DNA of 37,242 nt from Verrucomicrobiota bacterium. GTDB lineage: Bacteria; Verrucomicrobiota; Verrucomicrobiia; Limisphaerales; UBA1319. Below the pieces are notes generated by a model that did no database searches, was not told the origin of the DNA, and was given only the letters and a program-made list of their open reading frames with translations. This document shows positions 1 to 8,144 of the stretch, piece after piece. The stretch is from the NCBI GenBank assembly GCA_022711435.1, contig JAKLFB010000051.1, forward strand, positions 1 through 37,242. The letters run 5' to 3'. The stretch's first letter is position 1. The number at the start of each line of letters is the position of its first letter. Made by a program: the position numbers and the translations under genes.

Positions 1-1
1 C

Positions 2-2902
2 CAGACGCTGACCTACAGCCTGGAGAGCGCGCCGCCCACAGCCGCGATCGACCCGGCCACCGGCCAGATCCAGTGGACGCCCGGCGAGGCCCAGGGCCCG
101 TCGACCAACACGTTCACCGTCCGGGTGACCGACAACGGGTCGCCCGCCGCCAGCGCCACCGCCTCGTTCACGGTCGTCGTCGCCGAAGTCAACCAGGCCC
201 CCACTCTCGCTCCCATCGCCGACCAGCAGGGCGACGAGGGCGCCCTACTCCAATGGACCGCCGCCGGTTCCGACGCCGATCTGCCGGCCCAAACGCTGAC
301 CTACAGCCTGGAGAGCGCGCCGCCCACGGCCACGATCGACCCGGCCACCGGCCAGATCCAGTGGACGCCCGGCGAGGCCCAGGGCCCGTCGACCAACACG
401 TTCACCGTCCGGGTGGCCGACAACGGGTCGCCCGCCGCCAGCGCCACCGCCTCGTTCACGGTCGTCGTCGCCGAAGTCAACCAGGCCCCCACTCTCGATC
501 CCATCGCCGACCAGCAGGGCGACGAGGGCGCCCTACTCCAATGGACCGCCGCCGGTTCCGACGCCGATCTGCCGGCCCAAACGCTGACCTACAGCCTGGA
601 GAGCGCGCCGCCCACGGCCACGATCGACCCGGCCACCGGCCAGATCCAGTGGACGCCCGGCGAGGCCCAGGGCCCGTCGACCAACACGTTCACCGTCCGG
701 GTGACCGACAACGGGTCGCCCGCCGCCACCGCCAGCACGTCTTTTACGGTGATTGTGTTCGAGGACGACGAACCGCCATCGATCATCACTCAACCGGCCA
801 GTCTGGCCGTGAATGAGGGGGATCCGGCGACATTCTCTGTTGCGGCTGCCGGATCTGAGCCGTTCGTTTATCAATGGCGAATCAATGGCACGAACATCCC
901 TGGCGCCAATGAGGCATCACTGGTTCTCGCCGAAACAGTTCTTTCCGATGCCGGCAATTACACGGTGTTCATCTCGAACGAGGTTGGGGATGCGACGAGC
1001 GAGATCGCCGTGCTCACGATCAACCCGGCTGCCTTGTTGTCCGGACGCGGTCTGGATGGCTACATTGCCGGCGGCACGGTCTTCTTTGACGCAAATCTGA
1101 ACGGCAAGCTCGATGAGGGAGAGCCCTCGACGACCACGGATCCGGCTGGACGGTTCGACCTTAAGGTGGTCGTCGCCAGGTTCGATGCAAATCAAAATGG
1201 CGGGCTTGATCTCGAGGAAGGACAACTGGTTCTTCAAGGGGGCGTCGACATATCGACCGGCCTGCCTCTGGAAATGCCCTTGTCAGCCCCGCCCGGCGCG
1301 AATGTGATCACGCCGCTCACGGCGCTGTTGAACGAACTGGCCCGGAGGGATGAATCCCTGCCTCTGGCTGAAGCCGAAACACAGCTCGAAGAGGCGCTGG
1401 GGCTCCCGCCGGAGGTTCAGTTGCTCGAGTTTGATCCTCTGGCAGCGGCGGTTGCCAACGACACGGCCGCCGCGCCCGTTCTTCAGGCGGCCGCCAAGGT
1501 GCAGGACACCGTCGTCCAGATCGCCGCCCTGCTCGATCAATCCACCCCCGATGCCTCCCCAGCCGACCTGGCCCGGGAGGTGATCGCCCAAATCGCCAGC
1601 GCAGTGCAGACCAATCCCACCGTGAACCTCAGCGACACCCAACTGGTCGGGACTGTCATTCAGGAGACGGCATCGGCCATGCAGGCGACCGTCGATCCCG
1701 CCGTGCAGCAAGGAGCAGCGCAGGTGATCGCTGCGATCAACCAGGCGAAAGACCAGTTGGTCGCAGAGGCTGAGGGCGCCTTGGCCGCCGCCGCCGCCAT
1801 CAGCCAAGTGCAGTGGATTGCCCAGGGCCAGGCTGCGGAACAGCTCAAACAGGCGGGATCCGGAACCCTTGTCATTGACGAAGTCGTGGCTGCGCAAACC
1901 TGCCATGCGCTCAACCAGGCCATCGCGCAGGCGCCCGTCGGCAACCTGACCGGCACCGAACAGCCGCCGGGCATCGTCGCATTCAGCCACGACAGCTTCT
2001 CTGTCCTCGAAAACGGTGTCGCCGTCCAGGAAGTCACCATCACCCGGCACCAGGGCAACGAGGGCGCAGTCCGCCTCCAGATCGCCCTCAGCGATGGCAC
2101 CGCACGGCTGGCAGATGGCGACTACGGCGCCACCTCGATCGACGTGGTCTTGTCCGATCATGAGCTCAGCCGCACCGTCAGCCTGGCTGGCATCATTCAG
2201 GATGACGACCTGGCTGAAGGCGCCGAGACACTGAGCCTGACGCTCTCGTTCTCTCCGGACGATTCGAGCGGCGCATCGCTGGGAACCATCACGGCCGCAA
2301 CCCTCCAGATCGTCGACAATGATGCCGTCGGCACGTTCGCGTTCACCGAGGCCGAGCACGCCATCTTTGAAGACAGCATCTGCTGCAAGGCGATCACCAT
2401 CACCCGCTCCGGCGGCGCCAGCGGTGAGGTCGAGCTCCTTGTCACACCCTTGCCTGTCGATGGCGGCGCCACTCCCAATGTCGATTACCATGCCCAGCCC
2501 ATCTCCGTTCTGTTCTCGGACGGCAACCAGCTGCGGCTGATCACCGTCCCCATCCTGTCGGATGGCAAGTTCGAACCCGACGAGCCGATGGACCTGCAGC
2601 TCGACCTCGCCGACGGCGCCCCCGCCGGCGCAGCCATCGGCTCCATCCGCACCGCACGCGTTGTCATCCTCAATGACGATCCCGAGCCGCCTCGAGTTGG
2701 ATTCGCTCGCACGGACGGGGCCCAATTCGATTTCACGGTCCATGGCCAGGCTGGATACCATTGCCGGATCGAGGGCTCCGAGGACCTCGTGAACTGGGTT
2801 GCGGTGCAGGATCTCGAGCTCAATGCCGCAATCCAATCGGTTCCGCTGCCGATCCCTCCCAACACGGGCCAGCGCTTCTATCGAGCGGTGGTCTGGAAAT
2901 AG
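2..2902 (+). CDS. Large secreted or surface multidomain protein (3' part): Ig-like repeats, Ig domain, two Calx-beta domains
   Basis: The reading frame is open from the left edge, so the N-terminus and any signal peptide are missing. In order it shows near-identical 96-residue putative Ig (He_PIG-like) repeats (to about 735); an I-set-like Ig domain (about 770-1030) with the Q-W and G-N-Y core; two Asp-rich loops, DANLNGKLDEGE and DANQNGGLDLEEG, that look like calcium-binding EF-hand or dockerin-type loops (1088-1221); an Ala/Gln-rich helical stretch (about 1330-1890); two Calx-beta domains (about 1980-2310 and 2330-2690) with the acidic DGDYG, DDD and NDD signatures; and a C-terminal module ending RFYRAVVWK. 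That module is a type often seen at the end of verrucomicrobial exported proteins. The architecture suggests a calcium-stabilised adhesin or matrix protein outside the cell. This role is inferred; no catalytic site is visible. The next gene on this strand is a probable 6S RNA. Confidence 0.85.
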   Translation, partial: QTLTYSLESAPPTAAIDPATGQIQWTPGEAQGPSTNTFTVRVTDNGSPAASATASFTVVVAEVNQAPTLAPIADQQGDEGALLQWTAAGSDADLPAQTLTYSLESAPPTATIDPATGQIQWTPGEAQGPSTNTFTVRVADNGSPAASATASFTVVVAEVNQAPTLDPIADQQGDEGALLQWTAAGSDADLPAQTLTYSLESAPPTATIDPATGQIQWTPGEAQGPSTNTFTVRVTDNGSPAATASTSFTVIVFEDDEPPSIITQPASLAVNEGDPATFSVAAAGSEPFVYQWRINGTNIPGANEASLVLAETVLSDAGNYTVFISNEVGDATSEIAVLTINPAALLSGRGLDGYIAGGTVFFDANLNGKLDEGEPSTTTDPAGRFDLKVVVARFDANQNGGLDLEEGQLVLQGGVDISTGLPLEMPLSAPPGANVITPLTALLNELARRDESLPLAEAETQLEEALGLPPEVQLLEFDPLAAAVANDTAAAPVLQAAAKVQDTVVQIAALLDQSTPDASPADLAREVIAQIASAVQTNPTVNLSDTQLVGTVIQETASAMQATVDPAVQQGAAQVIAAINQAKDQLVAEAEGALAAAAAISQVQWIAQGQAAEQLKQAGSGTLVIDEVVAAQTCHALNQAIAQAPVGNLTGTEQPPGIVAFSHDSFSVLENGVAVQEVTITRHQGNEGAVRLQIALSDGTARLADGDYGATSIDVVLSDHELSRTVSLAGIIQDDDLAEGAETLSLTLSFSPDDSSGASLGTITAATLQIVDNDAVGTFAFTEAEHAIFEDSICCKAITITRSGGASGEVELLVTPLPVDGGATPNVDYHAQPISVLFSDGNQLRLITVPILSDGKFEPDEPMDLQLDLADGAPAGAAIGSIRTARVVILNDDPEPPRVGFARTDGAQFDFTVHGQAGYHCRIEGSEDLVNWVAVQDLELNAAIQSVPLPIPPNTGQRFYRAVVWK
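5..735. repeat. Near-identical 288-bp tandem repeats encoding 96-residue Ig-like units
   Basis: The phrase starting ACGCTGACCTACAGCCTGGA occurs at 5, 293 and 581, an exact 288-bp period that keeps the reading frame. Units differ at only a few bases, for example ACAGCCGCG against ACGGCCACG, and GTGGCC against GTGACC. The third copy diverges after about 735. The array runs off the left edge, so the true copy number is unknown. Such uniformity at the DNA level indicates recent duplication or gene conversion rather than old protein repeats. Confidence 0.95.
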
Positions 2903-3031
2903 CCGGCGCCGAGACGATTTTTCTTGAGTCGTTCGGCGCAGCCGCTGTATGTTCGTTGGCGTGATCAGCGGGCGCACCGGCCGAGGCCGGAATGCGAGCG
3001 GTTCTTTGAGATGGAGCAGATTCATTGGATT

Positions 3032-3212
3032 TTAACCCTGCCATGTTCGTGAAACGAAACAATGTCCTTGAACCGTAAGCTCGAATATACGGAGCCTTGA
3101 ATGTGGTGGCAGCCGATATGCCTTGACTGGACATCGAAAGCCGCCCTGCAGGTTCCACCTGTTTCTTATCAGTTCAGAGGAACTGTTACCCACGGCATTA
3201 CGGCGGGGTTTT
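3032..3212 (+). ncRNA. ssrS: Probable 6S RNA
   Basis: No credible ORF occupies this interval. It can fold into one long rod of about 180 nt, the usual 6S length. The closing stem pairs CCCTGCC (3036-3042) with GGCGGGG (3202-3208) through one U-G pair. A second helix pairs CGTG (3048-3051) with CACG (3191-3194), and a third pairs CCTTGAAC (3066-3073) with GTTCAGAGG (3172-3180) with one bulge. ATGTCC and GGACAT (3062-3067, 3129-3134) and a CCGTA/TACGG hairpin lie towards the apex. The 5' part TGTTCG, followed about 20 nt later by GTCCTTGAACCG, resembles the 5' strand of proteobacterial 6S (TGTTCG ... GTCCCCTGAGCCG). A T-run (TTTTTATTT) follows the closing stem, as in an intrinsic terminator. 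6S RNA binds the housekeeping RNA polymerase by mimicking an open promoter. The neighbours rarA and fau fit: from memory, fau follows 6S in gammaproteobacteria and a rarA homologue lies near 6S-1 in Bacillus. The exact ends are uncertain. Confidence 0.72.
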
Positions 3213-3299
3213 TATTTCCCCTCTTGTCTCTTCCCCCGGCTGTGAAATATTGACGGCATCGGATTGTCCGCCATTCGGGCGGTGGATCCGCACTTGTCG

Positions 3300-4697
3300 A
3301 TGGAGTCCGAAGACCTGTTTCCAACGATGCCAGGCGAGGCGGGCGATGCGGGATCCTCCGCGCCGCCGGCTCCGCTCGCCGCCAGAATGCGCCCGCGATC
3401 CCTCGATGATTTCGTGGGCCAAACGCACCTGCTCGCCCCTGGCCATCTGCTCCGCCGCGCCATCGAAGCCGATCGTATCCAGTCGCTCATCTTCTACGGC
3501 CCGCCCGGAACCGGGAAAACCAGCCTCGGCCAGATCATCGCCCGCCACACCCGCTCCCACTTCGAACCGCTCAGCGGCGTCGAGTCCAATGTCGCCGACA
3601 TGCGCCGGGTCCTGGCCGCAGCCGCCCATCGCCGGGCCAACGCCGGCCGCGCCACCATACTCTTCATCGACGAAATTCATCGCTTCAACAAAGCGCAGCA
3701 GGACGTCCTGCTGCCCGACGTCGAACGCGGCGTCGTGCGCCTGATCGGAGCCACGACGCATAACCCGTGCTTCTTCGTCAACGCCCCGCTGGTGTCCCGA
3801 TCGCAGATCTTCGAGCTGCGGCCGCTGTCGGAGGACGAGCTCCTGGCCGTCCTGCAGCGCGCCCTGGCGGACCCGGAGCGCGGGCTTGGGCATCTGAAGA
3901 TCCAGGCCGATCCGGAGGCGCTCCGGCACCTCGCTCGCGTGGCCGACGGAGACGCCCGCAAGGCCCTCAACGCGCTCGAGATCGGCGCCCTCACCACCCC
4001 GCCGCAACCCGATGGGACCATCCGCCTCGATCTGCAGTCGGCCGAGCAATCCATCCAGCATAAGGCCGTCGTCTACGACGCCGATGGCGACGCGCATTAC
4101 GACACCATCTCCGCCTTCATCAAGTCCATGCGCGGCAGCGATCCCGATGCCGCGCTCTATTGGCTGGCCAAGATGATCCATGCCGGCGAAGACCCCCGCT
4201 TTATCGCCCGCCGGATGGTCATCTGCGCCGCCGAAGACATCGGCTTGGCGGATCCTATGGCCCTGGTCCTGGCCCAAACCGCCTGCGATGCCGCCGAGTT
4301 CATCGGATGGCCCGAGGCGCGCATCCCCCTGGCGGAGGCTGCCATCTACCTCGCAACCGCCCCCAAAAGCAACACCGCCATCACCGCCATCGACGCCGCC
4401 CTCGGCGAAGTCCGATCCGGACGATCCCTTCCCGTGCCCGAGCACCTGCGAGACGCCCATTACGCCGGCGCAGCCCGCCTCGGCCACGGCCAGAGTTACC
4501 GATATGCCCACGATTTCCCCGGCCACTTCGTCCCCCAGGATTACTTGGGCGCCGCCCGATCGTTTTACCAGCCCACAGACCAGGGCGTGGAAAAGAAGAT
4601 CAAGGAGCGTCTCGAAAAATGGCGGTCCATGAAGGCGGAGGCCCCAGGCGCGCGCCGCGCTCCGCCGGCCCAACCACCCCCCTCGCTCGCGGGATGA
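3300..4697 (+). CDS. rarA: Replication-associated recombination protein A (AAA+ ATPase, RarA/MgsA)
   Basis: This protein of 465 residues is of the usual length for RarA, the bacterial homologue of WRNIP1/Mgs1, which acts at stalled replication forks with SSB. It has Walker A GPPGTGKTS (Lys73 from this start), Walker B FIDEIHRFNKAQQD, sensor 1 GATTHNP, an Arg-rich sensor-2 region near GDARKALNAL, and the C-terminal tetramerisation part with ALYWLAKMIHAGEDP and RRMVICAAEDIGLADP, all typical of the family. The start used is ATG 3300 (MESEDLF). An in-frame TTG at 3264 would add 12 residues and cannot be excluded, and neither has a strong Shine-Dalgarno site. The gene follows the probable 6S RNA by about 90 nt and precedes fau by 24 nt, so rarA-fau-rny probably share a transcript. 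Identification is firm. Confidence 0.93.
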   Translation: MESEDLFPTMPGEAGDAGSSAPPAPLAARMRPRSLDDFVGQTHLLAPGHLLRRAIEADRIQSLIFYGPPGTGKTSLGQIIARHTRSHFEPLSGVESNVADMRRVLAAAAHRRANAGRATILFIDEIHRFNKAQQDVLLPDVERGVVRLIGATTHNPCFFVNAPLVSRSQIFELRPLSEDELLAVLQRALADPERGLGHLKIQADPEALRHLARVADGDARKALNALEIGALTTPPQPDGTIRLDLQSAEQSIQHKAVVYDADGDAHYDTISAFIKSMRGSDPDAALYWLAKMIHAGEDPRFIARRMVICAAEDIGLADPMALVLAQTACDAAEFIGWPEARIPLAEAAIYLATAPKSNTAITAIDAALGEVRSGRSLPVPEHLRDAHYAGAARLGHGQSYRYAHDFPGHFVPQDYLGAARSFYQPTDQGVEKKIKERLEKWRSMKAEAPGARRAPPAQPPPSLAG

Positions 4698-4721
4698 CCC
4701 CCTCCAGCTCCCTGCCGACCA

Positions 4722-5309
4722 ATGCCCACGGCCAAAAAACAATTGCGACGCGCGGTCCTGGCTGCGATCCAGACGGAGCCTCCCGAGGCGCTCTCCGCCG
4801 CTTCCGCCCAGATCCGCCAACGGATCCTCCAGTCCGATCGATGGCGCCGTTCACGGACCATCCTGGCCTTCGCCCCGATGGCGCGCGAACCCGACATCTG
4901 GCCATTGATCGCCGGCGCCCTGGCCGATGGACTCCAAATCTTCCTCCCGCGCTACGTGGCTGCGGACGACCGATACGAGCCCGCCCTCCTCCGAAATCCC
5001 GAGGCCGACCTCCGGCCGGGAAAATGGGGAATCCGCGAACCCATCGCCGCCTGCCCCGCCGGAACGCTAATGCAACTTGACTTCATCCTGGTTCCTGGTG
5101 TAGCATTCGATGCGTCAGGCCGGAGGCTCGGGCACGGCCGGGGATATTACGACCGGCTTCTGGCCGGGATCTCCGGATGGAAGTGTGGTGTGGCCTTTTG
5201 TTGTCAGATCGTCGCTGACGTTCCGACAAGCCCTCGAGACATTGGGATGGACGGCGTCGTCACCCCCGGCGGGTGGCTGCTGGCTCGCCCGGGCTCGAAT
5301 CCAACATGA
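4722..5309 (+). CDS. fau: 5-formyltetrahydrofolate cyclo-ligase
   Basis: The 195-residue protein matches the size of the YgfA/MTHFS family. This cytoplasmic enzyme uses ATP to convert 5-formyl-THF to 5,10-methenyl-THF, returning stored folate to one-carbon metabolism. The diagnostic motif RLGHGRGYYDR lies at residues 135-145 (the family has RLGxGxGYYDR), preceded by the strand DFILVPGVAFD. The N-terminal KKQLRRAVLAAI helix and SRTILAFAPMAREPD also fit. Start ATG 4722 lies 24 nt after rarA. The stop TGA overlaps the rny start in an ATGA, which indicates translational coupling. Its position downstream of a probable 6S RNA recalls the ssrS-ygfA pair of gammaproteobacteria, here with rarA between them. 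Confidence 0.92.
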   Translation: MPTAKKQLRRAVLAAIQTEPPEALSAASAQIRQRILQSDRWRRSRTILAFAPMAREPDIWPLIAGALADGLQIFLPRYVAADDRYEPALLRNPEADLRPGKWGIREPIAACPAGTLMQLDFILVPGVAFDASGRRLGHGRGYYDRLLAGISGWKCGVAFCCQIVADVPTSPRDIGMDGVVTPGGWLLARPGSNPT

Positions 5310-6871
5310 ACGGGTCCCTGCAAGAGTTGTTGATAGCCGCATCGGGCCTCATACTTGGGGGCGGGCTGGGCTATTGGATCCAGCACCGCCGCGAACGGTC
5401 GCTCCACCTTGACTGGGAGCGGGAGAAGGAAAGCCTGGCCGAAACCGCCCGCCAGCAGTGCGCCGCCGTCGTGCGCGACGCCCAGCTCGCCGCCAACGAG
5501 GAGTTCCTGCGCCGCAGCCGCGCGCTCGAGGAGGATCACGCCCGGCGCCGTCAGGAGCTCAACGAGCTGGACCAGCGCCTCAGCCAGCGCGACCTGCTCA
5601 TCAACCAGCAGCTCGAGGGGCTGGTCCAGCAGGAACAAATGGTCCTCGCCCAGCAGCAGCGCCTGGCCCTCCAGGAAGACGAGCTGGCCCGGGACCGGAC
5701 CGAGCTGGACCGGCTGATCGAAGAGCGCAGGGAGCAGCTCTCCCACCTCGCTCACCTCTCCGATACCGACGCGCGGGAACTGCTCCTCAAGGAGGTCGAG
5801 CAGGAGAGCCTCCGCGACGCCGGCGATCTCGCCCGCCACGTCCTCGAGGACGCCCGCCAGCGGGCCGAGGATGAGGCCCGAAAAATCATCGGCCTCGCCA
5901 TCCAGCGCTACGCCGGAGAACACTCCTTCGAAACCACCACCGCCACCGTCACCCTCCCCAACGAGGAGATCAAAGGCAAGATCATCGGCCGCGAAGGCCG
6001 CAACATCCGCGCCTTCGAATCCGCCACCGGCGTCACGGTCCTCATCGACGATACGCCCAACGCCGTCGTCCTGTCCTCGTTCGATCCCGTGCGCCGCGAG
6101 ATCGCCCGCGAAGCCATGCAGCGGCTCATCCTGGATGGACGCATCCATCCAACCCGCATCGAGGAGGTCGTCGGCAGGGTGGCCCAGGAGACCGACGATG
6201 CCATCCTGCGCGCCGGCGAGGAGGCGGTCTTCAAGACCGGCCTGCCCCCTCTGGCCCACGAAGTCGTCCAGGTCCTCGGCAGGCTCCGGTTCCGCCACAG
6301 CTATGCCCAGAACAACCTCGATCATTCGGTCGAGGTCGCCCATCTGTCGGGCCTGATGGCGGCTGAGCTTCAGTTCGATGTCCTGGCGGCCAAGCGGGCT
6401 GGATTGCTCCACGATATCGGCAAGGCGCTCAACCACGAAATCGAGGGCGCCCACGCCATTATCGGCGCCGAGTTTTTGAAACGCCACGGCGAGTCCGAAG
6501 CCGTCGTCAACAGCGTCGCCTCCCACCACGGCGAGGCCCCTTGCCGCTTCGCCATCGGCAGCCTCGTCAGCGCCGCGGACGCCATCAGCGCTTCCCGACC
6601 CGGGGCACGGTCCGAAACCATGGCCACCTACCTCAAGCGGCTGGAGAACCTCGAGCGAATCGGCCGTTCATTCCCGGGCGTCGAGAAGTGCTTCGCGGTC
6701 CAAGCCGGCCGTGAGCTGCGCGTCATGGTCCAACCCGATCGGATCAGCGACGATCAGGCCTTCCTCCTCGCACGCAACCTCGCCCACAAGATCGAAGAAG
6801 AGCTCCAATACCCGGGACAGATCCGCATCACGGTGGTCCGCGAAACCCGCTGCGTCGAGTTCGCCAAATAA
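5306..6871 (+). CDS. rny: Ribonuclease Y
   Basis: The gene encodes 521 residues, the normal length for RNase Y, the membrane-anchored endoribonuclease that starts mRNA decay in many bacteria lacking RNase E. Domains in order are one N-terminal membrane segment (LLIAASGLILGGGLGYWI), a long Glu/Arg/Gln-rich coiled coil (about residues 25-190), a KH RNA-binding domain with GKIIGREGRNIR (from residue 224), and an HD phosphohydrolase domain with NNLDHSVEVA and the metal-binding LLHDIGKA (His369, Asp370), followed by VASHHGEAP. Start ATG 5306 is chosen because it overlaps the fau stop by 4 bp and places the membrane segment at the N-terminus. The gene ends 13 bp before the end of a convergent small gene. 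Confidence 0.96.
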   Translation: MNGSLQELLIAASGLILGGGLGYWIQHRRERSLHLDWEREKESLAETARQQCAAVVRDAQLAANEEFLRRSRALEEDHARRRQELNELDQRLSQRDLLINQQLEGLVQQEQMVLAQQQRLALQEDELARDRTELDRLIEERREQLSHLAHLSDTDARELLLKEVEQESLRDAGDLARHVLEDARQRAEDEARKIIGLAIQRYAGEHSFETTTATVTLPNEEIKGKIIGREGRNIRAFESATGVTVLIDDTPNAVVLSSFDPVRREIAREAMQRLILDGRIHPTRIEEVVGRVAQETDDAILRAGEEAVFKTGLPPLAHEVVQVLGRLRFRHSYAQNNLDHSVEVAHLSGLMAAELQFDVLAAKRAGLLHDIGKALNHEIEGAHAIIGAEFLKRHGESEAVVNSVASHHGEAPCRFAIGSLVSAADAISASRPGARSETMATYLKRLENLERIGRSFPGVEKCFAVQAGRELRVMVQPDRISDDQAFLLARNLAHKIEEELQYPGQIRITVVRETRCVEFAK

Positions 6872-6884
6872 CCAGCCCTCCCTC

Positions 6885-7046
6885 TCACCGCCGGTCGTAA
6901 GGCGCCCCCGGAAAACCGTACTCCCACGACTTCGGCGTGTTCCAAGGACGCGAGGAGGCATTCTCGGGCTCCGTCGTCCCGCACCCGGTCAAGCCAGCCG
7001 CCACCACCGCCAGCAAAATTAACGCTGCCCAACGGCTCCAGCTCAT
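6885..7046 (-). CDS. Small putative lipoprotein (53 residues)
   Basis: The product begins with a short Arg-containing N-region and a hydrophobic core (AALILLAVVAAG) ending in the lipobox LTGC (Cys22), so it should be exported, lipid-modified and anchored in the membrane. The 31-residue mature part contains SSRPWNTPKSWEYGFPG. Small verrucomicrobial lipoproteins with an RPWN.P..WE.G.P pattern exist to my recollection, which supports a real gene; the function is unknown. The ATG at 7046 lies 5 bp from a MITE-like element. No Shine-Dalgarno site remains, because the bases just upstream (CAGACCC) belong to the element's terminus. An in-frame start beyond the element at 7361 is theoretically possible but would translate the whole element. 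The gene is convergent with rny. Confidence 0.7.
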   Translation of the reverse strand: MSWSRWAALILLAVVAAGLTGCGTTEPENASSRPWNTPKSWEYGFPGAPYDRR

Positions 7047-7051
7047 TCTAA

Positions 7052-7324
7052 GGGTCTGTGCAAAAATTAATTCCAATTTTGCTGGGTGGGATTGGGCGGG
7101 CTGGCAAGGCGCGACGAGCGAGCATACCCGCGCGGTCTGTGAGCGAGGAGCAACACAGCCAGCGCGCCCAAGGCCTCCAGCCCGCAGGGGCGGGGCGGCG
7201 CCGGGCCATCGGCTTCGTTGCTCGGTCGGCCGAGTATCGCAGGGGGATACACTCCCTCCCTTGCGCCTCGCATCGGGCCCGGCGGCGCTCCCGCCAAAAT
7301 CAGAAGTAATTTTTGCACAGACCC
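7052..7324. mobile_element. MITE-like palindromic element, 273 bp, with 30-bp terminal inverted repeats
   Basis: The left end GGGTCTGTGCAAAAATTA (7052-7069) is an exact inverted copy of the right end (7307-7324). The match continues 12 bases inward with 3 mismatches, giving 30-bp terminal repeats. TAA flanks both sides (7049-7051 and 7325-7327), consistent with a 3-bp target duplication. The interior is GC-rich and is itself an imperfect inverted repeat: GAGCAACACAGCC in the left half has the partner GAGCAACGAAGCC in the right half on the other strand. The whole element could therefore form one long hairpin. No transposase is encoded, so it would be mobilised in trans. A TNA-type duplication recalls some IS5-family groups, but family assignment is inference. 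It lies between the coiled-coil gene and the small lipoprotein gene. Confidence 0.88.
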
Positions 7325-7364
7325 TAAGCACACGCATGAGGTCCGATGGCTGAAACGCCACCCG

Positions 7365-8114
7365 CTAATACAGCACCTGGTCGCCTTCCATGAACTCCGC
7401 CTGCTTCCATTCCGGAATGATGTTCGCCACGCTCCGGTTGCGCTCCACCGAGGTCAGGCGGACTTTGCCCACCAGCTTGCCATCCCGGTTGACCAGCAAG
7501 ACGCCGCGCTCCACCGCTCCCTGCTCCGATCCGATATCCACCACCACGAAGTTCCACTTGCCATCGACCGCCAGCACTCGGCCCTTCATCGGCTGCATCT
7601 CGGGATCAACGTTGGGACGCAGCACCTTCGCCAACTCCATGCTCAGCTTCTTGTTGTTCCGAGCCAGTACATCCTTCTCCTTCTCGTAGACGTCGATCTT
7701 TTCATTCGCCGACTTCAGATCGTCCACCACGCCCTTGATCTGATCGGGGCTCAGGCCGGTGGCGCGCCACGATGCCAGCTCCGCCTGGGCAAGGTTGCGT
7801 TCCTTGGTCGTGGTCTCGAGCTCGGCCGCCGCCCGGTTCGCGCGCTGCTCCTGCTGGATCGCCCTGGCCGAGACGCGCGCCAGCTCGTTCGTCGCCACAT
7901 CGAGGATCTTGCTCGTATCGTCCAGCTCCGCACGCAGCTGCTGCGACTCCTTCCGGAACTTGGCTTCCGATTTCTGAGTCCGGTCCAGCGTGTCCTTCGT
8001 GTCGCCCAGTTCGGTGGTCAGATTCTTGATCTTGGGATCGACCATGAAATGGCTGATCCCCGCCGCCGCCAGCCCAGCGATAATGGCCAAGATGAGTGCG
8101 ATTCGTAAAAGCAT
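7365..8114 (-). CDS. Membrane-anchored coiled-coil protein with MreC-like C-terminal beta domain
   Basis: The 249-residue product starts with one hydrophobic segment (LLRIALILAIIAGLAAAGI), then has a heptad-rich coiled coil over about residues 30-165 (KNLTTELGDTKDTLDRTQ onward), and ends with a compact beta domain: KGRVLAVDGKWNFVVVDIG, then RDGKLVGKVRLTSVERNRS. This resembles the SH3-like tandem of MreC-type scaffold proteins, but the match is by pattern only. It is probably periplasmic or envelope-associated and structural. The function is not known. ATG 8114 is chosen because it starts right at the membrane segment and lies about 24 nt below a good promoter; the open frame extends upstream to 8270 but would overlap that promoter. 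The gene is divergent from the transglutaminase gene. Confidence 0.8.
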   Translation of the reverse strand: MLLRIALILAIIAGLAAAGISHFMVDPKIKNLTTELGDTKDTLDRTQKSEAKFRKESQQLRAELDDTSKILDVATNELARVSARAIQQEQRANRAAAELETTTKERNLAQAELASWRATGLSPDQIKGVVDDLKSANEKIDVYEKEKDVLARNNKKLSMELAKVLRPNVDPEMQPMKGRVLAVDGKWNFVVVDIGSEQGAVERGVLLVNRDGKLVGKVRLTSVERNRSVANIIPEWKQAEFMEGDQVLY

Positions 8115-8144
8115 CGTAACCTGTATCTTCGTTAAATTTATGCC

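Noticed and set aside
5..735. CRISPR-like array
   Set aside because: The units are 288 bp, coding and in frame, with no short repeat-spacer pattern.
2924..2953. TTGAGT and TATGTT, 18 bases apart, as the 6S promoter
   Set aside because: They would start transcription about 70 nt before the predicted 6S 5' end, and the match is weak. A processed precursor is possible but unsupported.
2977..2990. Palindrome CCGGCCGAGGCCGG as a terminator of the adhesin gene
   Set aside because: The hairpin is perfect but has no T-run after it; a role is not supported.
1283..3025. A minus-strand open frame of 580 codons opposite the Calx-beta gene
   Set aside because: It is a low-complexity shadow without recognisable motifs. 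The plus frame has clear Calx-beta and helical regions.
7047..7361. In-frame extension of the small lipoprotein through the MITE-like element
   Set aside because: The element would be translated as low-complexity sequence ahead of an internal signal peptide, which would then not work.
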